Origin: an uncultured Aliiroseovarius sp.
GTDB taxonomy: Bacteria; Pseudomonadota; Alphaproteobacteria; Rhodobacterales; Rhodobacteraceae
Direction of reading: 5' to 3'
Assembly (NCBI GenBank): GCA_938023895.1
Contig: CALJDH010000068.1
Span: 1-16,908 of the forward strand
DNA: 16,908 bases
The position numbers and the translations under genes were made by a program. This document shows, piece by piece, positions 7,959 to 15,678 of the stretch. How positions within the stretch are numbered: position 1 is the first letter of the stretch; the number at the start of each line of letters is the position of its first letter. The notes under the pieces were generated by a model, which saw nothing but the letters and a program-made list of their open reading frames with translations, was not told where the DNA came from and ran no database searches.

Positions 7959-8623
7959 GCAAGCCGCCCGTCTTGGATGTGAACCACGCGGTCACAGCGC
8001 TCGGCCAGTTCGGGGGCGTGCGTGACAAGGATCAGGGTCGAGCCGTGACGGTCGCGCAGACCAAAGAGCAGGTCCATGATGGCTGCCCCAGTGGCACCAT
8101 CCAGATTGCCGGTGGGTTCGTCGGCAAGAAGGATCTCGGGCCGGGGGGCTGCAGCGCGGGCGAGCGCGACGCGTTGTTGTTCGCCGCCCGACATCTGGCT
8201 GGGATAGTGATGCAGACGATGGGACAGGCCCACCGCCTCAAGCTCTTGCGTGGCGCGATCGAAGGCATCGGATACGCCGGCCAGTTCCAAGGGGGTCGCG
8301 ACGTTCTCCAGCGCGGTCATGGTGGGGATCAGATGGAAGGATTGGAACACCACGCCCATGTGGTCGCGCCGGAACCGCGCCAGCCGGTCTTCATTCATCG
8401 CGCCAAGGTCTTGACCCAGCGCCAGAACCGCCCCACCTGTGGCCTGATCCAAACCGCCCATCAGCATAAGAAGCGAGGACTTTCCCGAGCCAGACGGCCC
8501 GGTCAAGCCCACGGTTTCGCCAGCGGTCACATTTAAGTCAATGCCCTTGAGGATCTCGGTCCGGCCTGCATTATTGCCGAGCGTCAGGCGCACGTCGCGC
8601 AGGGAAAGAACCGGGGTCGTCAT
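7955..8623 (-). CDS. ybbA: ABC transporter ATP-binding protein, YbbA-like
   Basis: The 222-residue product is a single ABC ATPase domain of the LolD/MacB/YbbA type. It shows Walker A GPSGSGKS (42-49), Q-loop Q94, signature MSGGEQQ (144-150), Walker B ILLADE (164-169, catalytic E169) and the switch His H202. The pattern and length fit the ATPases that pair with FtsX-like permeases, and the next gene, overlapping by 4 bases, encodes such a permease. The pair should form a membrane complex driven by ATP in the cytoplasm. A GAAGG ribosome-binding site precedes the ATG by about 9 bases. Only 27 bases separate this start from divergent tesA, so each promoter must reach into the other gene. LolD is the main alternative, but no LolC/E genes are present. 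Confidence 0.93.
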   Translation of the reverse strand: MTTPVLSLRDVRLTLGNNAGRTEILKGIDLNVTAGETVGLTGPSGSGKSSLLMLMGGLDQATGGAVLALGQDLGAMNEDRLARFRRDHMGVVFQSFHLIPTMTALENVATPLELAGVSDAFDRATQELEAVGLSHRLHHYPSQMSGGEQQRVALARAAAPRPEILLADEPTGNLDGATGAAIMDLLFGLRDRHGSTLILVTHAPELAERCDRVVHIQDGRLA

Positions 8624-8650
8624 GGGGCGAACCTTCTTTAGGAGAATGGC

Positions 8651-9304
8651 ATGATATCAGCTGCATATGGGGTCTTGGCCCGCAGTCTCAAGGGGCTTTT
8701 CGTGACAGTTTTCCTGACCAGCGCCGCACAGGCTGAAACCACCAAGATTCTGGCGCTCGGGGACAGCCTGACAGCGGGCTATGGCCTGCCGCAGGGCGAA
8801 GGCTTCGTTCCCCAACTTGAAGCCGCACTGACCCAACAAGGTCTGGACGTCCAAGTTGTCAATGCAGGCGTATCTGGGGACACCTCGGCCGGAGGAGCCG
8901 CGCGCCTTGGCTGGATCCTGACAGACGACATCGACGTCGCCATGGTCGCACTTGGCGGCAATGACATGCTGCGCGGGATCTCTCCGGAAGAAACGCAGCG
9001 CAATCTTGCCGCGATCCTGACCGAGCTGCAGGACAAGGGCATCCCCACCCTCCTGATCGGTGTTCTTGCCTCGTCCAATTTTGGCGAGGGCTATCGCGCT
9101 GATTTCGAGAAAGTTTTCCCGGATCTTGCGCAGGAATTCAGCGTCGATCTGTTTCCGAACTTCCTGGAAGGCATTGCCACGGCCGGATCATTTGCCGACG
9201 CGCGGCGTTTGTATCTACAGGCGGACGGGCTGCACCCGAACCCACAAGGAGTCGCCCTGATTGTGGACAAAATAGTCCCTTCTGTGGTATCCTTAATGCG
9301 ATAA
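8651..9304 (+). CDS. tesA: Secreted GDSL esterase, TesA / lysophospholipase L1-like
   Basis: The 217-residue protein is an SGNH/GDSL hydrolase. The nucleophile is S39 in LGDSLTAGYG, block II is NAGVSGDTS with G76, block III is GGND with N104, and D192 and H195 lie in DGLHPNPQG. An N-terminal signal peptide with a hydrophobic stretch at about 13-26 and an AQA cleavage site after residue 28 sends it to the periplasm. Length matches E. coli TesA (thioesterase I / lysophospholipase L1 / arylesterase), which hydrolyses acyl esters and thioesters. The ATG at 8651 follows AGGAG by 7 bases; the ATG at 8645 runs into a stop at once. The divergent layout against ybbA-ybbP is the same as in E. coli, which supports a shared role with envelope lipids or hydrophobic esters. 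Confidence 0.93.
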   Translation: MISAAYGVLARSLKGLFVTVFLTSAAQAETTKILALGDSLTAGYGLPQGEGFVPQLEAALTQQGLDVQVVNAGVSGDTSAGGAARLGWILTDDIDVAMVALGGNDMLRGISPEETQRNLAAILTELQDKGIPTLLIGVLASSNFGEGYRADFEKVFPDLAQEFSVDLFPNFLEGIATAGSFADARRLYLQADGLHPNPQGVALIVDKIVPSVVSLMR

Positions 9305-9478
9305 ATCACTGACTGCGCATGTGCTTGGTGCACCTGAATTCGCGGTTTTTCTGACGGGCGATCCGCATAACTCCTAATTTTCGAGATACCTATGCGGGTC
9401 TTGTTGGCATTGCCAATACAGCGACCCGTTATGGCAGGTCAGGCTTTTCTTGCCGATGCCGAGGTGCGGAGCGCCGCT
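9305..9478. other. Gap between tesA and the response regulator
   Basis: These 174 bases hold no gene I accept, unless the regulator starts at 9392 rather than 9479. I see no hairpin with a T-run for tesA. A short palindrome, GGTGCACC, lies near 9327-9334. The regulator promoter should lie here, but I could not place it. Confidence 0.4.
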
Positions 9479-10084
9479 ATGAAACTATTGTTTGCCACAG
9501 ACGATCCAGCGCTACGGCGCACGGTGCTTGCTGCCGCTGGCATTTGCGACATTCCGACTCCATCCGGGTTTGACACCATGCAGCGCGCCCTGGACGCACT
9601 TGGGAAAGCGCCGGGGTATGATTGTGCCATCATCGACTATCGCCTGCCCGACCTCGGAGGTCTGAAGACAATCGAAAAGCTGTGTCGGCGCGACAAGCGT
9701 TTGGCGGTCGCATTGTTGCTGCCCGAGAATGAGGTGGATCTGCTTAGGCAGGCGCTGCGCACAGGGGCGTGTGCGGGCGCGCCGGTCGAGATTTCGGAAA
9801 CCGCGTTGGCCAGCATACTGACTCTGATCGACGAAGATCTTGGCCTGATGGTCTATCCCATCGCGCACAAGCCAAACCTTGATCAGGGCGAGACCGGTCT
9901 CTCACGGCGCGAGATGCAGATTTTGGACAGCCTCTGCGCAGGCCGTCAGAACAAGGAAATCGCCCATATGTTTGGCATTCAGGAAGTCACGGTGAAGATG
10001 CATATGCGGTCGATCATCACCAAGCTGGGCGCAAAAAACCGCACCCATGCTGCGATGATCGCGCTACGCAACGGGATTGTTTAA
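9479..10084 (+). CDS. LuxR-type response regulator with atypical receiver
   Basis: The 201-residue product has a receiver domain (about 1-115) and a LuxR/NarL helix-turn-helix (about 139-199; GLSRREMQIL, then EVTVKMHMRSIITKLG). I chose the ATG at 9479 because MKLLFATDDPALRR is a normal receiver beginning. The frame is open from an ATG at 9392, which would add 29 residues of no clear nature. Acidic D8/D9 and phospho-acceptor D53 (CAIIDYRLP) are present. The conserved Thr/Ser after strand 4 is replaced by Leu (L81), and the conserved Lys after strand 5 by Val (V103). Phosphorylation may therefore not switch it normally. No histidine kinase gene is near. It should bind DNA as a dimer; targets are unknown. 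It ends 5 bases from the convergent ccoS stop. Confidence 0.88.
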   Translation: MKLLFATDDPALRRTVLAAAGICDIPTPSGFDTMQRALDALGKAPGYDCAIIDYRLPDLGGLKTIEKLCRRDKRLAVALLLPENEVDLLRQALRTGACAGAPVEISETALASILTLIDEDLGLMVYPIAHKPNLDQGETGLSRREMQILDSLCAGRQNKEIAHMFGIQEVTVKMHMRSIITKLGAKNRTHAAMIALRNGIV

Positions 10085-10089
10085 CCCGC

Positions 10090-10251
10090 TTACTCTTCTG
10101 GCGGATTGTCATCCCACCGATCACTGAGAATGCGCTGACCATCCCCGTCGGGATCGTCGTATTGTTCCGTCTTCAAGGTCCAAAAGAACGCAGCCAGGCC
10201 CAATGCTCCCAACAGCAGGGAAATCGGGATCAGGTACACAAGGACGTTCAT
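10090..10251 (-). CDS. ccoS: Cbb3 oxidase assembly protein CcoS
   Basis: This small gene of 53 residues reads MNVLVYLIP..., with one membrane helix at about 3-24. The acidic segment that follows (QYDDPDGDGQRIL, 30-42) is the conserved CcoS signature. Length fits the family. CcoS is required to insert haem and copper cofactors into the CcoN subunit of cbb3 oxidase, in the inner membrane. The ATG at 10251 lies 4 bases after the ccoI stop, as expected for the last gene of a ccoGHIS operon. The stop is 5 bases from the end of the convergent regulator gene, with no clear terminator between them. Confidence 0.92.
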   Translation of the reverse strand: MNVLVYLIPISLLLGALGLAAFFWTLKTEQYDDPDGDGQRILSDRWDDNPPEE

Positions 10252-10255
10252 CGGC

Positions 10256-12451
10256 TTAGCCTTTCTTCAGACGCAGAGCGTTCAGCGATACTGTCACCGA
10301 CGAGGTCGACATGGCAAGCGCTGCTGCCAGAGGCGTCGCAAAGCCCATCAAGGCCACCGGAATGGCGATGGCGTTATAGCCCGCCGCGATGGCGAAGTTT
10401 TCCTTGATCCGGCGTGTGGCCGATTTGGACATGTCGATGGCGCCCGAGAGCGGCTCCATCGATTTGCCAAGCAGCACGATATCCGACACGACGCGGGCGG
10501 CTTCAAGCGCGGAAGCGGGCGAGATCGAGACGTGGGCGGCGGCCAGTGCGGCCGTATCGTTCAGGCCATCGCCAACCATCAGAACCTTGCGGCCCGACTT
10601 GCCCAGACGGGCCACGAACTCGGCCTTGTCTTCGGGCAGCGTGTCAGCCTGCCAGTCGTCGATGCCCACGCGGCCAGCAATGTCGGCCACAGCAGCAGGT
10701 ACATCGCCCGAGATCAGCGTGACGCCCATGCCCTTGGCTTTCAGGGCGGTGATGGCTTCCTCGACACCCGGACGCAGCGCGTCGGTGAAGGTGAAGGCCA
10801 CGGGCTTGGCGCCCGAGATCGACAGATAGGTCGCGGTTTGCCCGACAGCGTTGGCGCCCAGCCATTCGGCGCGACCAAGGCGGACGGTTTTACCGTTCCA
10901 CTGCCCTTCGATCCCCTTGCCCGGGACCTCGGTCACTTGAGACACCTCAGCGGGGTGCACGCCAGCGGCGCGGGCAGCTTGGGTCAGGGATTGCGCCAGC
11001 GGGTGGCTGGAACCTTCGGCCAGCGCAAGCGCCACTTGCAGGTCGCGATCCTTGTGACGGGCCAGCGCATCCAGTGCGGGTTTGCCCTCGGTCAGAGTGC
11101 CGGTCTTGTCGAACACGACGTGATCAACTTCGGCCAGACGTTCCATCGCTGTGGCGGATTTCAAAAGCATTCCTTGTTTGAACAACCGGCCCGAAGCGGC
11201 AGTGGTCACAGCCGGCACAGCCAGACCCAGCGCACAGGGGCAGGTGATGATCAGCGTGGCCACGGCGATGTTCATCGACATGCGCCAGTCGCCAGAATAC
11301 CAGAACCAGAACAGGAAAGCCGCAAAGGACAAAAGGTGCACCACCGGCGCATAGACGGCAGCGGCCTTGTCAGCGAGCGACGTATAGCGATTACGCGCGG
11401 TTTCAGCGATGGCGACCAGATCCGCCATCCGGTGCAGCGAGCTGTCACGACCAGCAGCCGTTACACGCACGGTCAGAGGGCCGGTCAGGTTTACTTCGCC
11501 CGCCGACACGATGCTATCGGGTGCGGCCGCGACAGGCAGGCTTTCCCCGGTCAGAAGCGAGCGGTCCAGTTCACTTTCGCCGCCGGTGACGATGCCGTCG
11601 ACAGGCACGCGGGACCCCGGAACGACGCGCACGATCTGACCCGGCTCCAGCTCGGACACAGGGACCTGTTCGTCGGCTTGGCCGTCGACCACACGCAGCG
11701 CGCGAGGGACTTCCAGCGCGGCCAATTCCTCGGCCGCCGAGCGCGCCACCGCGCGGGTGCGGTAGTCCAGATAGCGGCCTGCCAGCAGGAAGAAGGTCAG
11801 CGACAAGGCGGCGTCGAAGTAAGCATGTGCTCCCGAGTGCATCGTCTCGTAGATCGACATGCCCAGCGCCAGAAGGATCGCCAGCGAGATCGGCACGTCC
11901 ATGTTCAGACGACGCACCCGAAGGGCCGACCATGCGGACTTGAAGAACACCTGGCTTGAAAAGCCGACGGTCGGAATGGCGATGCCCGCACTGATCCAGT
12001 GGAACAGATCGCGCGTGGCGTCCGTGGCGCCTGACCAGACCGCGACGCTCAGCAGCATCACGTTCATCATGGCGAAGCCCGACACGCCCAGACGCATCAG
12101 AAGGTCTTTGCCGTGTTTGTCGGTGGCGGTGGCTTTCAACTGGCCCGGATCAAGCTCGTAGGCTTCGAACCCAATGCCTGTCAGGTAATCGGCTAGATCC
12201 TGAGCCTCGATATCCTGGTCCACGTCAAGAACAGCGCGTTTCAAGGTCAGGTTCACGCGCGCAGCCCGCACGCCGTCCTGCTTGGCCAGACCCCGCTCTA
12301 CGCCCGCGATGCAGGCCGCACAGTAAATCTGAGGCAGCGACAGCATGATCCGCTTCGCTTCCATTCCATTGCCGCGATAGCCCTTGCCCGCTTGCTCTTC
12401 CGCAAGGGGGGCAGCGTCACATGCCGGACAGGCAGAGATCGGAGCAGCCAT
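10256..12451 (-). CDS. ccoI: Copper-transporting P1B-type ATPase CcoI/FixI
   Basis: The 731-residue protein has the P1B-type ATPase plan. An N-terminal pair of Cys lies in CPAC (8-11), followed by a heavy-metal domain with CAAC (44-47). Membrane helices begin at about 118. TGES (301-304) marks the actuator domain, CPC (404-406) the membrane metal site, DKTGT the phosphorylated D448, H483 lies in SSHPLA, and GDGLND (627-632) and MSTSS (714-718) complete the set. All catalytic residues are intact. It pumps Cu(I) out of the cytoplasm to supply the CuB site of cbb3 oxidase rather than for copper resistance; the neighbours ccoH and ccoS settle that. The ATG at 12451 follows AAGGAA by about 7 bases and lies 33 bases after the ccoH stop. 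Confidence 0.95.
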   Translation of the reverse strand: MAAPISACPACDAAPLAEEQAGKGYRGNGMEAKRIMLSLPQIYCAACIAGVERGLAKQDGVRAARVNLTLKRAVLDVDQDIEAQDLADYLTGIGFEAYELDPGQLKATATDKHGKDLLMRLGVSGFAMMNVMLLSVAVWSGATDATRDLFHWISAGIAIPTVGFSSQVFFKSAWSALRVRRLNMDVPISLAILLALGMSIYETMHSGAHAYFDAALSLTFFLLAGRYLDYRTRAVARSAAEELAALEVPRALRVVDGQADEQVPVSELEPGQIVRVVPGSRVPVDGIVTGGESELDRSLLTGESLPVAAAPDSIVSAGEVNLTGPLTVRVTAAGRDSSLHRMADLVAIAETARNRYTSLADKAAAVYAPVVHLLSFAAFLFWFWYSGDWRMSMNIAVATLIITCPCALGLAVPAVTTAASGRLFKQGMLLKSATAMERLAEVDHVVFDKTGTLTEGKPALDALARHKDRDLQVALALAEGSSHPLAQSLTQAARAAGVHPAEVSQVTEVPGKGIEGQWNGKTVRLGRAEWLGANAVGQTATYLSISGAKPVAFTFTDALRPGVEEAITALKAKGMGVTLISGDVPAAVADIAGRVGIDDWQADTLPEDKAEFVARLGKSGRKVLMVGDGLNDTAALAAAHVSISPASALEAARVVSDIVLLGKSMEPLSGAIDMSKSATRRIKENFAIAAGYNAIAIPVALMGFATPLAAALAMSTSSVTVSLNALRLKKG

Positions 12452-12484
12452 GATGTATTCCTTGTTCGCGCGTTTTCAGAAGGC

Positions 12485-12970
12485 CTAGTTGGCCTTCAGA
12501 TAGATCTGGATACGTTGCTGAAAGCTGGTGCCGTCTTCAGCCACCGCATTCATCCGCAAGTTCCAGTTGCCCCCACCCAGCTTACCGACCTGCGCAACGT
12601 AGGCACCGGTCGAGCTTTGGCTGAACTCAGGCTCTTGGTCTTCGTTCACATGGGTCGCACGGCCCAAAAGGCCGTAAAGCGAGGTGACGGTCACCGGGTC
12701 GCCGTTCACGTCCTTGATGTCCAACACCAGAGTCTCGCCCTCGATCCGGGCGACGACGTCCCAGCCGAGCCCCTCTTGGGCGGCACGCTGGGCGTCAAAC
12801 TTCTGGCTAGCCACATACGAATTCTTGGTCTCGAGCCCGGGGAATGTCCCCACCGCCGAATAGGCCATGAAGATATTCACCGCGATGATGATCGAGAATG
12901 CAGTGACCACGATGGCCAGCACATGTTTGCCCGTCAGTTCGAACTCTTTCTTCTCGGACTTCTCAGCCAT
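12485..12970 (-). CDS. ccoH: Cbb3 oxidase assembly protein CcoH/FixH
   Basis: The 161-residue protein has a short charged N-terminus, one membrane helix at about 14-37, and a periplasmic domain. The join after the helix (AVGTFPGLETKNSYVASQKF, 39-58) is the FixH/CcoH signature. CcoH is a membrane protein that associates with the cbb3 complex during assembly and stabilises it. The ATG at 12970 is only 3 bases from the ccoG stop, so its ribosome-binding region lies inside the end of ccoG. Gene order ccoG-ccoH-ccoI-ccoS is the standard one. Confidence 0.92.
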   Translation of the reverse strand: MAEKSEKKEFELTGKHVLAIVVTAFSIIIAVNIFMAYSAVGTFPGLETKNSYVASQKFDAQRAAQEGLGWDVVARIEGETLVLDIKDVNGDPVTVTSLYGLLGRATHVNEDQEPEFSQSSTGAYVAQVGKLGGGNWNLRMNAVAEDGTSFQQRIQIYLKAN

Positions 12971-12973
12971 GTT

Positions 12974-14386
12974 CTAGCGCCCTCTTCCGTTAAAGACAGT
13001 GTCAAGGTGGGCACGGTCTCCGGTCACGCCATCTACGACCCAGATGCGAAGGTCAGTACGGTCCAGCTTGGCGGCTTCCGAACCCGGAGGCGCAACGACG
13101 TAGACACGCTGTTTGGCCTCGGTATCTGGCGGAGCTACTAGCACAAGTTTGTCGCTGCCTTCCAGTTCTACCGTCAGCAGGCTGCCATCGGTCAGGGTGA
13201 AGTAATAGGGCCATTCTTCGCCGTGGCGGTTCCGCACACCCACATCATAGGTGTTGCGGATCGAGCCATCCGACAACGTCACATAGGTGGGGTTACGGAC
13301 GGGGCGAATGGTGACGTCGACCTTGGGACGCGCAAACACGGCCACGGTCAGTGCGACCCCAACCAGCGCCCAAAGCGAGGTGTAAAGAATGGTGCGCGGA
13401 CGCAGCAGGTGCTTCATCACCGGAATTTTCACGTTCCCGGCGCGTTCGTGCGTTTCGTCCTTCAATGCAAGATAGTCGATCAGGCCACGTTCCTTGCCGA
13501 CCTTCACCATCATTTCGTCACAGGCGTCGATGCACAGACCACAGGTGATGCATTCCATCTGCTGTCCATCGCGAATGTCGATGCCCATCGGGCAGACGGC
13601 AACACATGCGTTACAGTCGATACAGTCGCCCAGATCGTCCCGGTTTTTACCGCGCCCCCGCGGCTCACCCCGCCATTCGCGATAGGCGATGGTGATGGTG
13701 TCTTCGTCCATCATCGCGGCCTGAATACGCGGCCAGGGGCAGGCGTAGATACAGATCTGTTCGCGCGCGATGCCGCCGAAAAAGAAAGTGGTCAGGGTCA
13801 GCACCAGCACGGTCGAGTACGCCAGGGGGTGCGCCTGCATGGTCAAAAGATCCATAAGCAGCGTCGGGGCATCCGCAAAATAGAACACCCACGCGCCGCC
13901 AGTCGCGACCGCGATCAGAATCCAGGCGGTGAACTTCACCAAACGCTTGCGAATCTTCTCGGCATTCCATTTCTGGCGGTGCAGGCGGATGCGCGCGTTG
14001 CGGTCACCCTCGATCCAGCGCTCCACAAGGATCATCAGGTCGGTCCACACGGTCTGTGGGCAGGCATAGCCACACCACACCCGACCCGCGGCCGAGGTAA
14101 ACAGGAAAAGCCCAAGCCCCGCCATGATCAACAGACCCGCGATGAAGTAGAATTCATGCGGCCAAATCTCGATCCAGAAGAAGAAGAACCGGCGGTTGGC
14201 CATGTCCACAAGGATCGCCTGATCGGGCAGGTTCGGGCCACGATCCCAACGGATCCACGGGGCAAGATAGTAGATGCCAAGGGTGATCCCCATGATCCAC
14301 CACTTAAGGCTGCGGAAGGTGCCTTTTACCCGTTTCGGGAAGACTGGCTCGCGCGGGGCGTATAGCTGTTCTGGGGCGTCAGACAT
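12974..14386 (-). CDS. ccoG: Cbb3 oxidase accessory protein CcoG/FixG (polyferredoxin-like)
   Basis: With the ATG at 14386 the product is 470 residues. The frame stays open to a GTG at 14425, but that codon lacks a ribosome-binding site. It would also fall near the -10 region if the upstream FNR box sits at its usual -41.5, so I reject it. Several membrane helices (about 26-42, 77-97, 152-172, 190-206, 335-353) surround CGYACP and CIYACP Cys motifs. Two 4Fe-4S ferredoxin clusters follow: CIDCNACVAVCP (C255, 258, 261, 265) and CITCGLCIDAC (C279, 282, 285, 289). A periplasmic Ig-like C-terminal domain ends it. CcoG has been described as a Cu(II) reductase that feeds copper to cbb3 assembly. It is the first gene of ccoGHIS. 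Confidence 0.94.
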   Translation of the reverse strand: MSDAPEQLYAPREPVFPKRVKGTFRSLKWWIMGITLGIYYLAPWIRWDRGPNLPDQAILVDMANRRFFFFWIEIWPHEFYFIAGLLIMAGLGLFLFTSAAGRVWCGYACPQTVWTDLMILVERWIEGDRNARIRLHRQKWNAEKIRKRLVKFTAWILIAVATGGAWVFYFADAPTLLMDLLTMQAHPLAYSTVLVLTLTTFFFGGIAREQICIYACPWPRIQAAMMDEDTITIAYREWRGEPRGRGKNRDDLGDCIDCNACVAVCPMGIDIRDGQQMECITCGLCIDACDEMMVKVGKERGLIDYLALKDETHERAGNVKIPVMKHLLRPRTILYTSLWALVGVALTVAVFARPKVDVTIRPVRNPTYVTLSDGSIRNTYDVGVRNRHGEEWPYYFTLTDGSLLTVELEGSDKLVLVAPPDTEAKQRVYVVAPPGSEAAKLDRTDLRIWVVDGVTGDRAHLDTVFNGRGR

Positions 14387-14450
14387 GACTGTTTCTCGGA
14401 TCCTGTGTTTCGCTTGAGGTTCCACTTAGGAACTATTCCAGATCTAAGCC

Positions 14451-14464
14451 TTGATGTGGATCAA
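14451..14464 (-). promoter_or_regulatory. FNR/FixK-type binding site upstream of ccoG
   Basis: TTGATGTGGATCAA is a perfect TTGAT-N4-ATCAA palindrome, the consensus of FNR, FnrL and FixK. Its centre is 71 bases upstream of the ccoG ATG. If it acts at -41.5, transcription starts near 14416, leaving a leader of about 30 bases. The matching -10 position reads TAAGTG, a weak match. This predicts induction of ccoGHIS at low oxygen. Confidence 0.85.
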
Positions 14465-14520
14465 GACTTTTCCTGAGGTCTTTTTCCGACTGCCTATCTA
14501 AGCCCCTGAGAAAGGACGAG

Positions 14521-14543
14521 TTTGCACAGTGTCGCAGTGCAAA
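14521..14543. repeat. Isolated inverted repeat TTTGCAC-N9-GTGCAAA
   Basis: Seven-base arms pair perfectly around a 9-base spacer (14528-14536). No T-run follows in either direction of a plausible transcript, so it is not a good terminator. It lies about 64 bases upstream of the FNR box, relative to ccoG, and could be an operator for a second regulator. Confidence 0.45.
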
Positions 14544-14605
14544 AAGGTCGCAGGGGATGTGGGCGAATTCTAGATTGCGCACGAAATCCTGATTCCTTTC
14601 GTCCC

Positions 14606-14639
14606 AAAAAGAAACCCGAGCGCCACGCACCCGGGTTTC
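14606..14639 (-). terminator. Rho-independent terminator of ccoNOQP
   Basis: GAAACCCG (14611-14618) pairs with CGGGTTTC (14632-14639), giving an 8-bp stem. In the minus direction five T follow (complement of the A-run at 14606-14610). It lies about 140 bases after the ccoP stop and is the natural end of the structural operon. Confidence 0.8.
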
Positions 14640-14649
14640 GAAATTTGGC

Positions 14650-14696
14650 GGCACCGACCTCGGAGAAACGCGCGAACAGGATCAGAGGTCGGTGCC
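14650..14696. repeat. Long perfect stem-loop in the ccoP 3' untranslated region
   Basis: GGCACCGACCTC (14650-14661) pairs with GAGGTCGGTGCC (14685-14696) over 12 bases without mismatch, with a 23-base loop. It comes just before the terminator in the minus direction and could protect the 3' end of the message or be part of a small RNA. Confidence 0.7.
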
Positions 14697-14701
14697 TTTG
14701 A

Positions 14702-14753
14702 CCGGGGAGTGAGGCCCCGGATCTTGGGCCGTCCGAGCGCAGACGCTCAGACG
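14702..14753. repeat. Two short hairpins just after ccoP
   Basis: CCGGGG (14702-14707) pairs with CCCCGG (14715-14720) around 7 bases. CGTC plus GAGCG (14730-14739) pair with CGCTC plus GACG (14744-14753), with one mismatch, around CAGA. Together with the next stem-loop and the terminator they make the region after ccoP almost continuously structured. Confidence 0.55.
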
Positions 14754-14778
14754 AATATTGTGGTCCAGAGACGGTGGC

Positions 14779-15651
14779 TTATTCGCCGCCGCCCAGCTGG
14801 TGGATGTAAGCCGAGACAGCGTTGATCTGGCTGTCGGTCAGCTTGCCGCTCCAGGCCGGCATAACGCCGTAGGGGCCTTCCGAAATCACCGCGGTGATCG
14901 CGGCTTTGTCCTCGCCGAACAGCCAGATGGCGTCGGTCAGGTTCGGTGCACCTTGGCTACGGTCACCTGTGCCGTCTTCCATGTGGCACGACGAACAGTT
15001 GTCCGCGAAGACCACTGCACCATCAGCAACCAGCGACATGTCAGCCGCGTCTTTGGTTACCGGCGACAGCGACATGGCGTAGGCCACAACCTGTGCGATT
15101 TCTTCGTCGCTCAGATAGTCTTCACCGAAGGCAGGCATTTCCGAATAGCGGGTATCGTCGTTGTCTTCCGAACGGATACCGTAGGCAACCGTCATCTGGA
15201 TGTCTTCCAACGCACCACCCCAGAGCCAATCGTTGTCCAAGAGGTTGGGATAGCCAACGGCCCCGTTCGCACCGGAGCCGTGACACTGCGAACACCAAGT
15301 GGCGTAGGTCGCACGGCCCGACTGAATGGCGTAGTTGTGCAGATCCGAACCCGGGGTAAGCGTGTTCAGGTCAGCAGACGCCAGTTGGGCCTCCAGTTCG
15401 CTGTTCATGCCCTTGAAGCGTTCGATTTCTTCAGCAACTTCCGCGCGGGTCGAATACCCAAGGTAGCCAGCGGTGGCCCCTTTGATCATCGGCCAAGCAG
15501 GATAGGCGATTGTGTACCAAATACCCCAAACGATCGTCAGGTAGAATACCCAGACCCACCAACGGGGCAGCGGGTTGTTGAACTCCTGAATGCCGTCCCA
15601 CTCGTGACCCGTCGTTTCGGGATCTTTCTTTTCAACAGGTTTTTTACTCAT
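14779..15651 (-). CDS. ccoP: Cbb3 oxidase dihaem cytochrome c subunit CcoP
   Basis: The 290-residue protein has a short cytoplasmic N-terminus, the conserved HEWDGIQEFNNPLPRWW segment (16-32), one membrane helix (about 31-50), and two periplasmic cytochrome c domains. Haem sites are CSQCH (120-124) and CSSCH (219-223); the probable axial Met are M172 (EMPAF) and M264 (VMPAW). Length is normal for alphaproteobacterial CcoP/FixP. It passes electrons from the bc1 complex or soluble cytochrome c to CcoO and CcoN. The ATG at 15651 follows AAAGGAG by about 8 bases, 36 bases after the ccoQ stop. It is the last structural gene; a terminator lies about 140 bases downstream. Confidence 0.97.
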   Translation of the reverse strand: MSKKPVEKKDPETTGHEWDGIQEFNNPLPRWWVWVFYLTIVWGIWYTIAYPAWPMIKGATAGYLGYSTRAEVAEEIERFKGMNSELEAQLASADLNTLTPGSDLHNYAIQSGRATYATWCSQCHGSGANGAVGYPNLLDNDWLWGGALEDIQMTVAYGIRSEDNDDTRYSEMPAFGEDYLSDEEIAQVVAYAMSLSPVTKDAADMSLVADGAVVFADNCSSCHMEDGTGDRSQGAPNLTDAIWLFGEDKAAITAVISEGPYGVMPAWSGKLTDSQINAVSAYIHQLGGGE

Positions 15652-15678
15652 TGCCGCAACTCCTTTTGAGCTGAGCGC

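Larger units (their letters stand above)
14387..14778. other. Non-coding interval between ccoP and ccoG
   Basis: These 392 bases hold no convincing gene. The only open frame (14433-14654, minus) runs through the terminator hairpin and matches no family. Reading in the minus direction, the interval first carries the 3' untranslated region of the ccoNOQP message, with several stem-loops, ending in the terminator at 14606. It then carries an isolated inverted repeat (14521-14543), and finally the ccoG promoter with its FNR box (14451-14464). The interval is AT-richer than the flanking genes between about 14400 and 14530, as expected for a promoter. Confidence 0.7.

Noticed and set aside
10532..11959. 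A 475-codon plus-strand frame opposite ccoI
   Set aside because: Composition is rich in Gly, Arg, Gln and His, typical of an antisense shadow in GC-rich DNA; ccoI has intact P-type ATPase motifs.
13223..14365. A 380-codon plus-strand frame opposite ccoG
   Set aside because: Antisense shadow; ccoG has both ferredoxin clusters intact.
14387..14425. Extended GTG start for ccoG
   Set aside because: No ribosome-binding site, and it would lie at or before the transcription start expected from the FNR box.
14433..14654. A 73-codon minus-strand frame between ccoP and ccoG
   Set aside because: It starts inside the long stem-loop, crosses the rho-independent terminator and the FNR box, and has no family resemblance.
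14758..15669. A 303-codon plus-strand frame opposite ccoP
   Set aside because: Shadow of ccoP, which has two haem-binding CXXCH sites and a normal length.
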